Source of the DNA: an uncultured Nocardioides sp.
Lineage (GTDB): Bacteria; Actinomycetota; Actinomycetes; Propionibacteriales; Nocardioidaceae
Assembly: GCF_947488515.1 (NCBI RefSeq)
Contig: NZ_CANKZF010000004.1
Span: forward strand, 62,001-126,000
Length of the DNA stretch: 64,000 nt
Direction: 5' to 3'
The notes under the pieces are model-generated. The model did not search any database. It was not told the origin of the DNA and saw only the letters and a list, made by a program, of their open reading frames with translations. Below, piece by piece: positions 1-8,882 of this stretch. Position 1 is the stretch's first letter, and each line of letters opens with the position of its first letter. A program made the position numbers and the translations under genes.

Positions 1-726
1 TCGGCGGACTTCGCCGTCGTGGTCGACGTCCTGTCGTTCACGACGACGCTCAGCGTCGCGCTCGAGCGCGGCATCGAGGTCTTCCCGTTCCGCTGGAAGG
101 ACTCCCGCGCCGCCGAGCACGCCATGCGCCACGGTGCGACGCTCGCCGTCGGCCGGTTCGAGGCGCTCTCGCGCGGCGACGCCCGCCACGTCTCCCTCTC
201 GCCCGCCAGCCTCGCGGAGGTGGACGGCGTCGAGCGCCTCGTCCTGCCCTCGCCCAACGGGTCGACGATCGCCTTCGCGCTCGCCGAGTCCGGCGCCCAG
301 GTCGTCGGCGCCTGCCTGCGCAACGCCGGCGCGGTCGCCCGGTGGCTGGGGCCGCGGGTCGCCGACGGCGCCAGCGTGGTCGTCGTACCCGCGGGGGAGC
401 GGTGGCACGACGACACCCTCCGGCCGGCGGTCGAGGACCTCTGGGGAGCCGGGGCGGTCCTCGCCGCGCTCGACGCCGAGGCCGAGGCCGGGGCCAGCCC
501 CGAGGCGCGGATGGCGGTCGCCGCCTGGCAGGCGGCGGTGCTGCCCCACGACCTGCTCCACAGCGCCAGCGGTCGCGAGCTGACCGATGCCGGCTTCGTG
601 GCCGACGTGGAGATCGCGGCGCAGCGCGACGTCAGCGAGGTCGTGCCGGTGCTGGTGGGGGAGTCGTTCCGCGACGCCGCCTCGCTGCCGCCGGCCGGCG
701 TCCGCCTGCGGCGCGTCGGCGACTGA
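1..726 (+). CDS. ComB-like 2-phosphosulfolactate phosphatase family protein (5' end outside window)
   Basis: The reading frame is open from base 1, and the N-terminal residues before VVDVLSFTTTLSVAL lie outside the window, so this gene is partial. The VDVLSFTTT segment followed by a conserved PNGSTIAFAL block (about residues 78-87) is typical of the ComB family, whose founding member removes phosphate from 2-phosphosulfolactate in coenzyme M synthesis. Actinobacteria do not make coenzyme M, so the substrate here is unknown; the family name is secure, the reaction is not. It ends in TGA just before a short spacer, with the next gene on the same strand about 100 bases downstream. Confidence 0.8.
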   Translation, partial: SADFAVVVDVLSFTTTLSVALERGIEVFPFRWKDSRAAEHAMRHGATLAVGRFEALSRGDARHVSLSPASLAEVDGVERLVLPSPNGSTIAFALAESGAQVVGACLRNAGAVARWLGPRVADGASVVVVPAGERWHDDTLRPAVEDLWGAGAVLAALDAEAEAGASPEARMAVAAWQAAVLPHDLLHSASGRELTDAGFVADVEIAAQRDVSEVVPVLVGESFRDAASLPPAGVRLRRVGD

Positions 727-829
727 CCGCCGACAGGTTCTGACCGATCGGTCCGGTGGAGCGGTCCGACCTGTCCCTAGTGTGATCGAGGCCACACTCG
801 GGTGGCTCTTCTCGGACAGGACCGATCAG

Positions 830-1837
830 ATGAATCGAACGACCCGCCTCGCCGTGCTCGGCACCGCCCTCGCCGGACTGCTCACCCCGTTGCTGCTGCA
901 GCCGGCCCAGGCCGCCGCCCCGGCCTACGTCGCCCTCGGCGACTCCTACGCCTCGGGCACCGGCACCCGCTCCTACATCGCGGACGGCACCAGCTGCCAG
1001 CGCTCGACCTCGGCCTACCCGAGCCTGATCGCCGCGGCCCGCGGCTACGCGCTCAACTTCCGCGCCTGCTCCGGCGCGACCGTCGCCGACGTGACCAACA
1101 CCCAGCTGTCCGCGCTGACCTCCGCGACGACCTACGTGTCGATCTCGGTCGGCGGCAACGACGCCGGGTTCGCCGACGTGCTGACCGAGTGCGCTCAGCC
1201 GGGCTGGATGAGCAGCTGCGACGGCGCGATCAACACCGCCCAGTCCTTCATCAACGCCACCCTGCCCTCGCGGCTCGCCACCCTCTACTCCGGCATCCGC
1301 AGCCGCGCGCCCTACGCCAAGGTCGTCGTCGTCGGCTACCCCCGGCTCTTCAACGGCGAGGACTGCAACGCCTTCACCTGGTTCTCCCCGGCCGAGGAGT
1401 CGCGCCTCAACCAGACCGCCGACCTGCTCAACTCGCGGCTGGCCACCGCCGCGTCGGGCGCCGGCTTCTCCTTCGCCAACCCCACCAGCCGCTTCGTCGG
1501 CCACGCCGTCTGCGACTCCGACGAGTGGATCAACGGCCTGTCCAACCCGATCAGCGAGAGCTACCACCCCAAGGCCACCGGGCACGCGGGCGGCTACACG
1601 CCCACTGTGAGCCCGCTGCTGACCGGCGCCGCCGTGGCCGTCACCGCCGACGTCGTCGCCGCCTCGTCCGCGAGCGCGGGTGACCAGGCCGCGCTCCAGC
1701 AGCAGTACGTCGACGCCGACCGCACGATCGACCAGGAGACCTTCGTCGCCCCCGACCTCACCACCCCCGCGGCCCGCCAGGCCGCGCGCAGGGCCGGCGT
1801 CGACATCGACCGCTTCATCGCCCGCAGCAACCGCTGA
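830..1837 (+). CDS. Secreted SGNH-hydrolase (lipase/esterase)
   Basis: A 335-residue protein starting at the ATG at 830, chosen because a clear signal peptide follows (MNRTTR, a hydrophobic stretch, then a cut near AQAAA at about residue 28). The mature protein opens with YVALGDSYASG, the GDS block carrying the nucleophilic serine. GGNDAGF holds the oxyanion Asn, and a late SYHPKATGH segment supplies the catalytic His, so all three SGNH blocks are present. Paired cysteines suggest disulfides, as in Streptomyces extracellular esterases and lipases. It probably hydrolyses ester bonds of lipids or other acyl substrates outside the cell. A C-terminal tail of about 50 residues after the catalytic domain has no recognised function. 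The longer frame from 587 overlaps the upstream gene and hides the signal peptide, so it was rejected. Confidence 0.9.
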   Translation: MNRTTRLAVLGTALAGLLTPLLLQPAQAAAPAYVALGDSYASGTGTRSYIADGTSCQRSTSAYPSLIAAARGYALNFRACSGATVADVTNTQLSALTSATTYVSISVGGNDAGFADVLTECAQPGWMSSCDGAINTAQSFINATLPSRLATLYSGIRSRAPYAKVVVVGYPRLFNGEDCNAFTWFSPAEESRLNQTADLLNSRLATAASGAGFSFANPTSRFVGHAVCDSDEWINGLSNPISESYHPKATGHAGGYTPTVSPLLTGAAVAVTADVVAASSASAGDQAALQQQYVDADRTIDQETFVAPDLTTPAARQAARRAGVDIDRFIARSNR

Positions 1838-1853
1838 CCGCCCGCTCCCCCTC

Positions 1854-1918
1854 GGGTAGTCCAGTGGCAAACGGTCGTTCGGACGGCCTGCCGACAGCGT
1901 TTCGCCACTGGACTACCC
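1854..1918. repeat. Dispersed palindromic element, copy 1 (GTAGTCCAGTG family)
   Basis: Arms GGGTAGTCCAGTGGC (1854-1868) and GCCACTGGACTACCC (1904-1918) are perfectly complementary, and pairing continues inward with AAACG/CGTTT. A related element with the same outer arms and partly conserved interior lies at 19810-19876. Here it sits 16 bases after the SGNH hydrolase stop codon and could act as a transcript-end hairpin, but no U-tract follows. It looks like a member of a genomic repeat family rather than a simple terminator. Confidence 0.75.
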
Positions 1919-1988
1919 CGACAGGGGTCGGCGGCGTGCCTGTGGATGCGGCCGTGCAGCCGTCGGTGCCGGTTGGTAGACAGGACCC

Positions 1989-4169
1989 ATGACCACCACC
2001 CCGGCCGCACCAGCCGCCACCGACGACGTACGCCTCTCGGCCCGGGAGGCCGCGGAGCGGCACCTGCGTGCGCTGGTCGGGCGCGACGACGCGCGACTGC
2101 GCGAGGACCAGTGGGCGGCCATCGAGGCGCTGGCCGTCGACCACCGCCGCGCGCTGGTCGTGCAGCGCACCGGGTGGGGCAAGTCGGCCGTCTACTTCGT
2201 GGCCACCAAGCTGCTGCGCGAGGCCGGCGCCGGGCCGACGGTGATCGTCAGCCCGCTCCTCGCGCTGATGCGCAACCAGATCGCCGCGGCCGAGCGGGCC
2301 GGCATCCGGGCGGTGACGATCAACTCCACCAACATCGACCAGTGGCAGCCGATCCACGACCAGATCCACGCCGGTGAGGTCGACGTGCTGCTCGTCAGCC
2401 CCGAGCGGCTCAACAACCCCGGCTTCCGCGACGAGGTGCTCCCGCGCCTGGCAGCGACCTGCGGCCTGCTCGTCGTCGACGAGGCCCACTGCATCTCCGA
2501 CTGGGGCCACGACTTCCGCCCCGACTACCGGCGCCTGCGCACGTTGCTCGCCGAGCTGCCGCCGGGCATCCCGGTCCTCGCGACCACCGCCACCGCCAAC
2601 GCCCGGGTGACCGACGACGTCGCCGAGCAGCTGGGGGTGCACGCGCCCTCCTCGGTCGACCAGGACTCCTCGACCGACGAGGGTGTCCTCGTGCAGCGCG
2701 GCACGCTCGACCGCGAGTCGCTGCGCCTGGGCGTCGTCCAGATGAAGACCCCCGAGCAGCGGCTGGCCTGGCTGGCCGACCACCTCGCCGAGCAGCCCGG
2801 CTCCGGCATCGTCTACTGCCTCACGGTCGCCGCCACCCAGGAGGTCGCCGGCTACCTCCGCGACCGTGGCCTCGAGGTCGCCGCCTACTCCGGGCAGACC
2901 GAGGCCGACGAGCGGCACGCCCTGGAGCAGGCGCTCGTCGACGGCCGGGTCAAGGCGCTGATCGCCACGAGCGCCCTCGGCATGGGCTTCGACGCCAGCC
3001 TCGGCTTCGTCATCAACCTGGGTGCGCCGGCGTCGCCCGTCGCCTACTACCAGCAGGTCGGTCGTGCCGGCCGCGGCACCGACGAGGCCACGGTGGTGCT
3101 GCTGCCCCAGATCGAGGACCGAGACATCTGGGCCTACTTCGCCTCGCTCGGCTTCCCCCGCGAGGAGCAGGTGCGCGAGACCCTGGCCGCCCTCGCCGAC
3201 TCGGAGCGTCCGCTCTCGACGGCCACCCTCGAGACCCGCGTCGAGCTCGGGCGCAACCGGCTCGAGTCGATGCTCAAGGTCCTCGACGTCGACGGCGCCG
3301 TCCAGCGGGTGCAGGGCGGCTGGGTCGCGACCGGGCGCCCCTGGTCCTACGACGCCGATCGCTACGCCCGCGTCGCCGAGGCCCGCGAGCGTGAGCAGCA
3401 GGCGATGCTCGGCTACCTGCGCACCACCGAGTGCCGGATGCGCTACCTCCGCGAGCAGCTCGACGACGTCGGTCCGGATGGGCGTGCGACCGACTGCGGT
3501 CGCTGCGACAACTGCGGGGGGCTGACCTTGTCGGCGTCGGTCAGCGAGGCGGCGGTCGCCGAGGCCGGCCAGCGGCTGTCCCGACCCGGCGTCGTGCTCG
3601 AGCCGCGGCGCATGTGGCCGACGGCGCTGGCCAACCTCGGCCTCGACCTCAAGGGCAAGATCTCCGCCGGCGCCGAGCCCGGCCGGACGGTCGCCCGGCT
3701 CACCGACCTCGGCCACGGCCAGGCGCTGCGCGCGCTGTTCCGGGAGGACACCCCCGACGGGCCCGTGCCGCCCGGCCTCGCCCAGGCCGTGATGGACGTG
3801 ATGAAGGACTGGTCGCCGGAGTGGACCTCGCGTCCCGACGTGATCGTCGTGGTCGAGTCGGCCACCCGCCCCACCCTGGTGCGCGACCTGGCCGACGGCC
3901 TGTCCCGCGTGATGCAGATCCCGGTGGTCGGCACCTGGGCGATCCGCGACGCCTCCGTCCCGCCGCATGCCGGCCAGTCCAACTCCGCGCAGCGCGTCGC
4001 CGCCGTCCGTCGTCGCGGTGGGCTCGACGCCGACGTACCCGCCGGGGCGACCGTCCTGCTCGTCGACGACCAGGTGGCCACCGGCTGGACGCTCACCGTC
4101 GCCGCGACCGCGATCCGCGCGGCCGGCGCGTCCGCGGTGCTGCCCCTCGCCCTCGCCGCCCAGGGCTGA
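1989..4169 (+). CDS. RecQ family ATP-dependent DNA helicase with C-terminal phosphoribosyltransferase-like domain
   Basis: A 726-residue superfamily 2 helicase that unwinds DNA 3' to 5' in recombination and repair. Walker A is TGWGKS (61-66), with Trp where most RecQ proteins have Gly. The Walker B box is DEAH (164-167) followed by CISDWGHDFRPDY, the RecQ signature, and motif VI is the QQVGRAGRG block. A Cys cluster (TECRMRYL, then DCGRCDNCGG, about 478-510) forms the zinc-binding module. The last 200 residues are not helicase: VLLVDDQVATGWTLT (about 688-702) matches the PRPP-binding loop of type I phosphoribosyltransferases. This architecture occurs in actinobacterial RecQ-like proteins, and the role of the added domain is not established. 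No HRDC domain is visible. It stands as a single gene between a palindromic repeat and a converging gene. Confidence 0.92.
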   Translation: MTTTPAAPAATDDVRLSAREAAERHLRALVGRDDARLREDQWAAIEALAVDHRRALVVQRTGWGKSAVYFVATKLLREAGAGPTVIVSPLLALMRNQIAAAERAGIRAVTINSTNIDQWQPIHDQIHAGEVDVLLVSPERLNNPGFRDEVLPRLAATCGLLVVDEAHCISDWGHDFRPDYRRLRTLLAELPPGIPVLATTATANARVTDDVAEQLGVHAPSSVDQDSSTDEGVLVQRGTLDRESLRLGVVQMKTPEQRLAWLADHLAEQPGSGIVYCLTVAATQEVAGYLRDRGLEVAAYSGQTEADERHALEQALVDGRVKALIATSALGMGFDASLGFVINLGAPASPVAYYQQVGRAGRGTDEATVVLLPQIEDRDIWAYFASLGFPREEQVRETLAALADSERPLSTATLETRVELGRNRLESMLKVLDVDGAVQRVQGGWVATGRPWSYDADRYARVAEAREREQQAMLGYLRTTECRMRYLREQLDDVGPDGRATDCGRCDNCGGLTLSASVSEAAVAEAGQRLSRPGVVLEPRRMWPTALANLGLDLKGKISAGAEPGRTVARLTDLGHGQALRALFREDTPDGPVPPGLAQAVMDVMKDWSPEWTSRPDVIVVVESATRPTLVRDLADGLSRVMQIPVVGTWAIRDASVPPHAGQSNSAQRVAAVRRRGGLDADVPAGATVLLVDDQVATGWTLTVAATAIRAAGASAVLPLALAAQG

Positions 4170-4181
4170 GCCCGCGGGAGG

Positions 4182-5414
4182 TCAGCTGCCGTCCGACAGC
4201 GGTCGGCGGTGGAGCCGCGTGGTCAGCAGCCGGCGCTCGGCGTCGTTCGCCGTCAGCTCGAGAGCACGCCGGTTGGCCGCCGCAGCCTCGTCGTCGCGCC
4301 CGACGGACGTGAGGAGCTCGGCGCGGGTGGCGTGGAAGAGGTGGTACTCCGCGAGCGGTTCGGCGAGCGTCTCGAGGCGGGCGAGGGCGTCGACGGGGCC
4401 GACGACCTGGGCGTGCGCGACGACGTGGTTGAGGCGTACGACCGGCGACGGGTCGTGGCGAGAGAGCTCCTCGTAGAGCCGGGAGATCTGGAGCCAGTCG
4501 GTCTCGGCCCAGCTGGCGGCGGTCGCGTGCACCGCGGCGATCGCGGCCTGGAGCTGGTAGCGCCCGGGCTGGCGGAGCGAGGCGGCGCGCTCGATGAGCC
4601 GCTCACCCGCTGCGATCGCGTCGTGGTCCCACAGGCCCCGGTCCTGGTCGCGGAGCAGCACCAGGTCACCCTCGGCGAACCGCGCGCGGCCGCGGGCGTG
4701 CTGGATGGTGAGCAGGGCGGCGAGGCCCCACGCCTCAGCCTCGTCGGGCAGCGACGCGGCGATGACGTCGGCGAGCCAGACCGCGTCGGCCGCAAGGTCC
4801 CGGTCCTGTGCCGGACCGGTCGAGGAGACGAAGCCCTCGTTGAACATGACGTACACGACCGCCAGCACGTCGGCGAGCCGGGAGGTGAGGTCCGCCTGCG
4901 GCGGGACGGTCAGGGCAATGCCCGCGGAGACGATCTTCCGCTTCGCGCGGACGATGCGCTGGGCGAGGGTCGACTCGTGGACGAGGAACGCGCGCGCGAT
5001 CTGCGGGGTGGTCAGGCCGACGACCGCACGCAGGGTCAGCGCCAGCCGGGCGTCGGGAGCGAGCGCGGGGTGGCAGCAGGCGAAGAGCAGCGCGAGCCGG
5101 TCGTCGGTCCCCTCGCCGGCCTCGTCGGTGGTCGGTACGTCGGCCCGCGCGGCGAGCGCCCGCTGGCGGTCGCGGTGCCGCATGCCGTCCATCGCGTTGC
5201 GGGTCGCGGCGACCTGGAGCCAGGCGCCGGGTCGCTGCGGGGGACCGTCGCGACGCCACGACGTCAGTGCCTCGACGACCGCTCCCTGCACCGACTCCTC
5301 GGCCAGGTCGAAGTCGCCGAACCGGCGTGAGAGCCGGGCCACCAGCGGGCCGGCCTCCTCGCGCAGGGTCCGCGCGAGGAGGTCGTCCGTGGTGGTCGGC
5401 CGCCGGCTCGTCAT
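4182..5414 (-). CDS. ECF RNA polymerase sigma factor, ECF42 type with TPR-like C-terminal extension
   Basis: A 410-residue protein with an N-terminal sigma region 2 (DFDLAEESVQGAVVEAL, WLQVAATRNAMD) and region 4 (LTTPQIARAFLVHESTLAQRIVRAKRKI). A long alpha-helical C-terminal part, including RLNHVVAHAQVVGP, replaces the usual short end. This layout defines the ECF42/SigJ-like group that lacks an anti-sigma factor and is encoded next to DGPF (YCII-related) proteins, exactly as here: its ATG overlaps the stop of the upstream DGPF gene by four bases (5411-5414). It should direct RNA polymerase to a small regulon that typically includes the DGPF gene; the extension is thought to control activity. 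The stimulus is unknown. Confidence 0.9.
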   Translation of the reverse strand: MTSRRPTTTDDLLARTLREEAGPLVARLSRRFGDFDLAEESVQGAVVEALTSWRRDGPPQRPGAWLQVAATRNAMDGMRHRDRQRALAARADVPTTDEAGEGTDDRLALLFACCHPALAPDARLALTLRAVVGLTTPQIARAFLVHESTLAQRIVRAKRKIVSAGIALTVPPQADLTSRLADVLAVVYVMFNEGFVSSTGPAQDRDLAADAVWLADVIAASLPDEAEAWGLAALLTIQHARGRARFAEGDLVLLRDQDRGLWDHDAIAAGERLIERAASLRQPGRYQLQAAIAAVHATAASWAETDWLQISRLYEELSRHDPSPVVRLNHVVAHAQVVGPVDALARLETLAEPLAEYHLFHATRAELLTSVGRDDEAAAANRRALELTANDAERRLLTTRLHRRPLSDGS

Positions 5415-5779
5415 CCCTCCATGTGGGAGTAGTCCTCGACCATCGGCCGGATCTCCACCGCCACGCCCGGCAGGTCGAGCATCGGCCAGCTCTTCACCAC
5501 CGCGATCGCGGCGTCCATGTCGGCCACGTCGATGACGCTGAACCCACCGATGACCTCCTTGGCCTCGTTGAACGGGCCGTCGACGACGACCGCGCCGTCA
5601 GAGCCGTGCTTGACGGTGGTGGCGGTCTCGACGCCGAGCAGCTCGGCGCCGGAGTCGGCCATCACGCCGGCGTTCTCGCCGAACCACTCGTAGACCCGCT
5701 TGTAGATCGCCTGCGCGGCCTCGGTGTCGGTCTCCCCGGCCAGGTCGGGGCGTGAGGTGTACATCAGGACGTACTTCAT
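5411..5779 (-). CDS. YCII-related DGPF-domain protein
   Basis: A 122-residue protein beginning MKYVLMYTSRPDL. The start at 5779 is chosen over an upstream in-frame codon because an AGAGG ribosome-binding site precedes it. It contains VVDGPFNEAKE, the DGPF motif that names the family, and an IGGFSVIDV segment typical of the ferredoxin-like YCII fold. It is the first gene of a two-gene unit with the ECF42 sigma factor. Proteins of this family are repeatedly found with ECF42 sigma factors and are often their targets; no enzymatic activity is established. Confidence is high for the family and low for any function. Confidence 0.88.
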   Translation of the reverse strand: MKYVLMYTSRPDLAGETDTEAAQAIYKRVYEWFGENAGVMADSGAELLGVETATTVKHGSDGAVVVDGPFNEAKEVIGGFSVIDVADMDAAIAVVKSWPMLDLPGVAVEIRPMVEDYSHMEG

Positions 5780-5904
5780 GGTCGTGCCTCTCTGTCTCGG
5801 CCCCGCCTCTCGGGGCTCGGTCACCACCTCGTCGCCGCCGACGCCGCGAGATCGACAGCCTCCACGAATCTTCTCGACACCATTCTGACCCGCCGGGTAC
5901 GACA

Positions 5905-5937
5905 GCGGCCCGCCCTCCGAGCAGGAGGACGGGCCGC
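5905..5937 (-). terminator. Hairpin terminator after the MFS gene
   Basis: The arms at 5905-5918 and 5924-5937 pair over about 13 positions around a 5-base loop and are very GC-rich. The hairpin lies 20 bases beyond the stop codon of the minus-strand transporter gene and before the YCII gene, so it should end the transporter transcript. There is no clear U-tract, as is common in high-GC actinobacteria. Confidence 0.7.
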
Positions 5938-5957
5938 GGACGACGGACGACGTCGGA

Positions 5958-7532
5958 TCAGTGACCCATCATCGCGGTCGGGTCGACCGGGGCGACCTTC
6001 TTGCGGGGCAGGAAGGCGGCCGGGATGAGGCAGCAGGCGACCAGGATCGTGGCGACGATGAAGACCGTCGCGAACGCGTCGGCCATGTCGCTGGTGATCA
6101 GCGCCTCGATGTTGGCGAGCTGCTCCTGCGACAGGCCGAACCTCTCGAGGACCGCGGCCACGGCACTCTGGTCAGCCCCCGCCTCGGCCAGCGCGGCACC
6201 GGCGGAGACGAACCGGGAGTCCTTGAGCTCGTTGGTCAGGATCACCGAGAAGAGCGCGGTGCCGATGGAGGCGGCGACCTGCTGGGTGATGTTGAGCAGC
6301 GTCGAGCCACGGGCGACGTTGTGCGCGGTCAGCGTCGCGAGCGCCGCGGTCATGATGGGCATCATCGTGCCGCCCATGCCGAGACCCATGATGAAGAGCG
6401 CGCCGAGGATGTAGACGTAGGACGTGTCGGCGCCGATCTGGGTGAACATCGCCATGCCGACGGTGATCACGGTGATGCCGACGAGGACGATCTTGCCGGG
6501 GCCGATCCTGTCGGCCAGGATGCCGGCGATCGGCATGGTGATCATCGCGCCGACGCCCTGCGGGGCCAGCAGCCAGCCGGTGGCGAGCGTGCCCTCGCCG
6601 CGCACCTGGATGAAGTAGAGCGGGAACAGCAGCGAGGCGCCGAAGAACGCGATCGCGAAGAGCGTCATCGCGATGATCGCGACCGTCAGGTTGCGGTTCT
6701 GGAACAGCCGCAGCTCCACCAACGGGTGGATGTTGCGCTTGGCCAGCGCCCACGGCACGAACGCGGCGATCAGGACGGCACCCAGGATCATCGGGACCAG
6801 CACCTTGGGGGCCATCGCGGTGCCCTCCTCGGGGATGGAGCTGACGCCGAAGAGGAACGCGGCGAGGCCCGGGGAGAGCAGCAGCATGCCCACCCAGTCG
6901 AAGGTCTCCGACGGCTCGACGTCGTCCTTGGGCAGCACGATCCAGGCGTAGACGATCGCGGCGATGCCGATGGGCAGGTTGATCAGGAAGATCCAGTGCC
7001 ACGAGGCGCTCTCGATCAGCGCGCCACCGAGGATGGGGCCGAAGATCGGGCCGAGGAGCATCGGGATGCCGAGCACGGCCATCACACGACCGACCCGCTC
7101 CGGACCGGCGGCCCGGGTCAGGATCGTCATGCCGAGCGGCATCAGCATGCCGCCGCCGAGACCCTGCAGGACCCGGAAGAGGACCAGCATCTCGAGCGAG
7201 GTCGCCGCTGCGCAGAGCACGGAGCCGGCGGTGAAGAGCGCCACCGCGAGGAGGTAGAGGCGCTTCGTGCCGAAGCGGTCCGCGGCCCAGCCGGTCAGCG
7301 GGATCACGCTCGCGAGAGCCAGCGTGTAGGCGGTCATCGTCCAGGCGACCTCGGCGGCCGTGGCGTTGAACTCTTCCTGGAACGTGTTGAGCGCGACGGA
7401 GACGACGGTGATGTCGAGGATCGACATGATCGCCCCCAGGACGACCACGCCGGCCACCATCAGGACGCCCTTGTCGAGCTTGTCGGAGTGCTCCGGCTGG
7501 GTGGCGCCGGGCTGGGTCTGGGTGTCGGTCAC
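5958..7532 (-). CDS. DHA2-family MFS multidrug efflux transporter (EmrB/QacA type)
   Basis: A 524-residue integral membrane protein with 14 predicted helices. After a short hydrophilic N-terminus it shows GAIMSILDITVVSVAL in helix 1, WAADRFGTKRLYL (motif A between helices 2 and 3), RVLQGLGGGMLMPLG in helix 4 and GPILGGALIESASWHWIF (motif C and the start of the DHA2 signature). These mark a proton-driven drug exporter of the QacA/EmrB/LfrA group. The start is a GTG at 7532. The gene stands alone with a hairpin after it, and an imperfect palindrome in the 64-base upstream spacer may be an operator, although no regulator gene is adjacent. The substrate cannot be read from sequence. Confidence 0.92.
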   Translation of the reverse strand: MTDTQTQPGATQPEHSDKLDKGVLMVAGVVVLGAIMSILDITVVSVALNTFQEEFNATAAEVAWTMTAYTLALASVIPLTGWAADRFGTKRLYLLAVALFTAGSVLCAAATSLEMLVLFRVLQGLGGGMLMPLGMTILTRAAGPERVGRVMAVLGIPMLLGPIFGPILGGALIESASWHWIFLINLPIGIAAIVYAWIVLPKDDVEPSETFDWVGMLLLSPGLAAFLFGVSSIPEEGTAMAPKVLVPMILGAVLIAAFVPWALAKRNIHPLVELRLFQNRNLTVAIIAMTLFAIAFFGASLLFPLYFIQVRGEGTLATGWLLAPQGVGAMITMPIAGILADRIGPGKIVLVGITVITVGMAMFTQIGADTSYVYILGALFIMGLGMGGTMMPIMTAALATLTAHNVARGSTLLNITQQVAASIGTALFSVILTNELKDSRFVSAGAALAEAGADQSAVAAVLERFGLSQEQLANIEALITSDMADAFATVFIVATILVACCLIPAAFLPRKKVAPVDPTAMMGH

Positions 7533-7537
7533 CCGCC

Positions 7538-7574
7538 AACGGTATTGGTTGCGTCCGACAACGGAGTAATCGTT
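7538..7574 (-). promoter_or_regulatory. Candidate operator/promoter of the MFS exporter
   Basis: In the short spacer before the exporter, AACGGTATTGGTTG (7538-7551) is partly mirrored by CAACGGAGTAATCGTT (7559-7574) around a 7-base centre. It is the only AT-rich patch nearby and sits 6-42 bases from the GTG start. Imperfect palindromes in this position often bind TetR or MarR repressors of efflux pumps. This assignment is tentative. Confidence 0.35.
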
Positions 7575-7596
7575 TTAGCGGTGGCCTGCGTCACCC

Positions 7597-8793
7597 TCAC
7601 GGGTGGAGCGGCCTCGGGACAGCGGGTACGCCGTCCAGGTCCTCGATCCGGGCCAGGCTGGCGCCGCGCACGGCCTGCAGGTCCGCGGCCACCGCCTCGA
7701 CGTCGCGCAGCACGCGCAGGGTGTTGCGGCAGGTGAGCCGGGCGAGGTCGTCGGCCGACCACCCGCGCCCGGCCAGCGCCCGCAGCAGGGCGGGGTAGGT
7801 CGAGACGTCCTCGAGCCCGTCGGGGAGGGTCTCGACCCCGTCGTAGTCGCCGCCGAGGCCGATGTGGTCGATCCCGGCGACCTCGCGCACGTGCTCGCAG
7901 TGCGCCACCACGTCGGCGAGCGTGGCCCGCGGCTGGGGATGGTCGAGCGACCAGGTCCGCTCGAAGGCCCCGAACCGCACGCCGTCCGCCTCGGCGATGC
8001 CCTCCTGCGCCGCTGCCGCCACGAGCTCGCGGTGGGCCTCGGCGCAGGCGGCGTTCACGAACTTGGGCACGAAGGTCACCATGCACACGCCCCCGCCGCG
8101 GGCCATCGCCTCCAGCACGTCGTCGGGGGCGTTGCGCGGGCTGTCGGTCACCGCCCGTGCCGAGCTGTGGCTGAAGATCACCGGCGCCTCGGCGACCGTG
8201 AGGGCGTCGCGCATCGTGTCGGCCGAGACGTGGGAGAGGTCGACCATCATCCCGACCCGGTTCATCTCCCGCACGACCTCGCGCCCGAACGCCGTCAGCC
8301 CGCCCGCGACCGGCCGGTCGGTGGCCGAGTCGGCCCAGGGGGTGTTCGCGTTGTGGGTCAGCGTCAGGTAGCGCACCCCGAGCGCGTGCAGCTGGCGGAG
8401 CGTGCCGAGGGAGCTGTTGATCGAGTGCCCGCCCTCCGCGCCGGCGAGCGAGGCGATCCGGTCCGCGGCCCAGGCCTCCTCGACCTCGTCGGCGGTCGTC
8501 GCCCACGCCAGCTGGTCGGCGTACCGCTCGGTGAGCAGGCGCGCGGCGTCGACCTGCTCGAGGGTGGCGCTGACCGCGTCGTCCCCGGTCAGCCGGGTCG
8601 GCACGTAGACCGACCAGAACTGCGCGCCCATCCCGCCCTCGCGCATGCGCGGCAGGTCGGTGTGGGTCGCGGTGCCGCCCGCACCGACGTCGAGGCGGCC
8701 GAAGTCGTACGCCGCCTGCTCGCGCGCTTCCCACAGGAGGTCGTTGTGGCCGTCGATCACGGGGTGGGCGGCCAGCAGCGCAGCGATGTCCAT
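7597..8793 (-). CDS. Membrane dipeptidase (renal dipeptidase, peptidase family M19)
   Basis: A 398-residue zinc hydrolase that cleaves dipeptides, including those with D-amino acids. Metal ligands of the family are visible: HPVIDGHNDLLW near the N-terminus (His-x-Asp), the Glu in LAGAEGGHS (about 119-127), and His residues in VDLSHVS and IFSHSSARA. HIGLGGDYDG carries the late conserved Asp. The ATG at 8793 is preferred over a TTG six codons upstream. No signal peptide is visible, so the enzyme is likely cytoplasmic. It reads away from the SNF2 gene and follows the exporter on the same strand with only 64 bases between, but no functional link is evident. Confidence 0.93.
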   Translation of the reverse strand: MDIAALLAAHPVIDGHNDLLWEAREQAAYDFGRLDVGAGGTATHTDLPRMREGGMGAQFWSVYVPTRLTGDDAVSATLEQVDAARLLTERYADQLAWATTADEVEEAWAADRIASLAGAEGGHSINSSLGTLRQLHALGVRYLTLTHNANTPWADSATDRPVAGGLTAFGREVVREMNRVGMMVDLSHVSADTMRDALTVAEAPVIFSHSSARAVTDSPRNAPDDVLEAMARGGGVCMVTFVPKFVNAACAEAHRELVAAAAQEGIAEADGVRFGAFERTWSLDHPQPRATLADVVAHCEHVREVAGIDHIGLGGDYDGVETLPDGLEDVSTYPALLRALAGRGWSADDLARLTCRNTLRVLRDVEAVAADLQAVRGASLARIEDLDGVPAVPRPLHP

Positions 8794-8882
8794 GCCGACC
8801 GACGCTAGCAACGGGAACTCCCTGTCGGTCCGAGGCGTTACGGTCCCTGTGCCCGCTGCCGAGCGGGAACAGGAAGGTGTGC

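Noticed and set aside
587-829. Upstream extension of the SGNH hydrolase frame
   Set aside because: It overlaps the ComB-like gene and would put 80 low-complexity residues before a clear signal peptide.
1815-3968. Very long open frame on the minus strand opposite recQ (similar ones oppose the sulfotransferase, SNF2, kdp and MFS genes)
   Set aside because: These frames are by-products of very high GC third positions; they lack recognisable domains, are rich in Arg, Gly, His and Val, and are opposed by genes with clear motifs.
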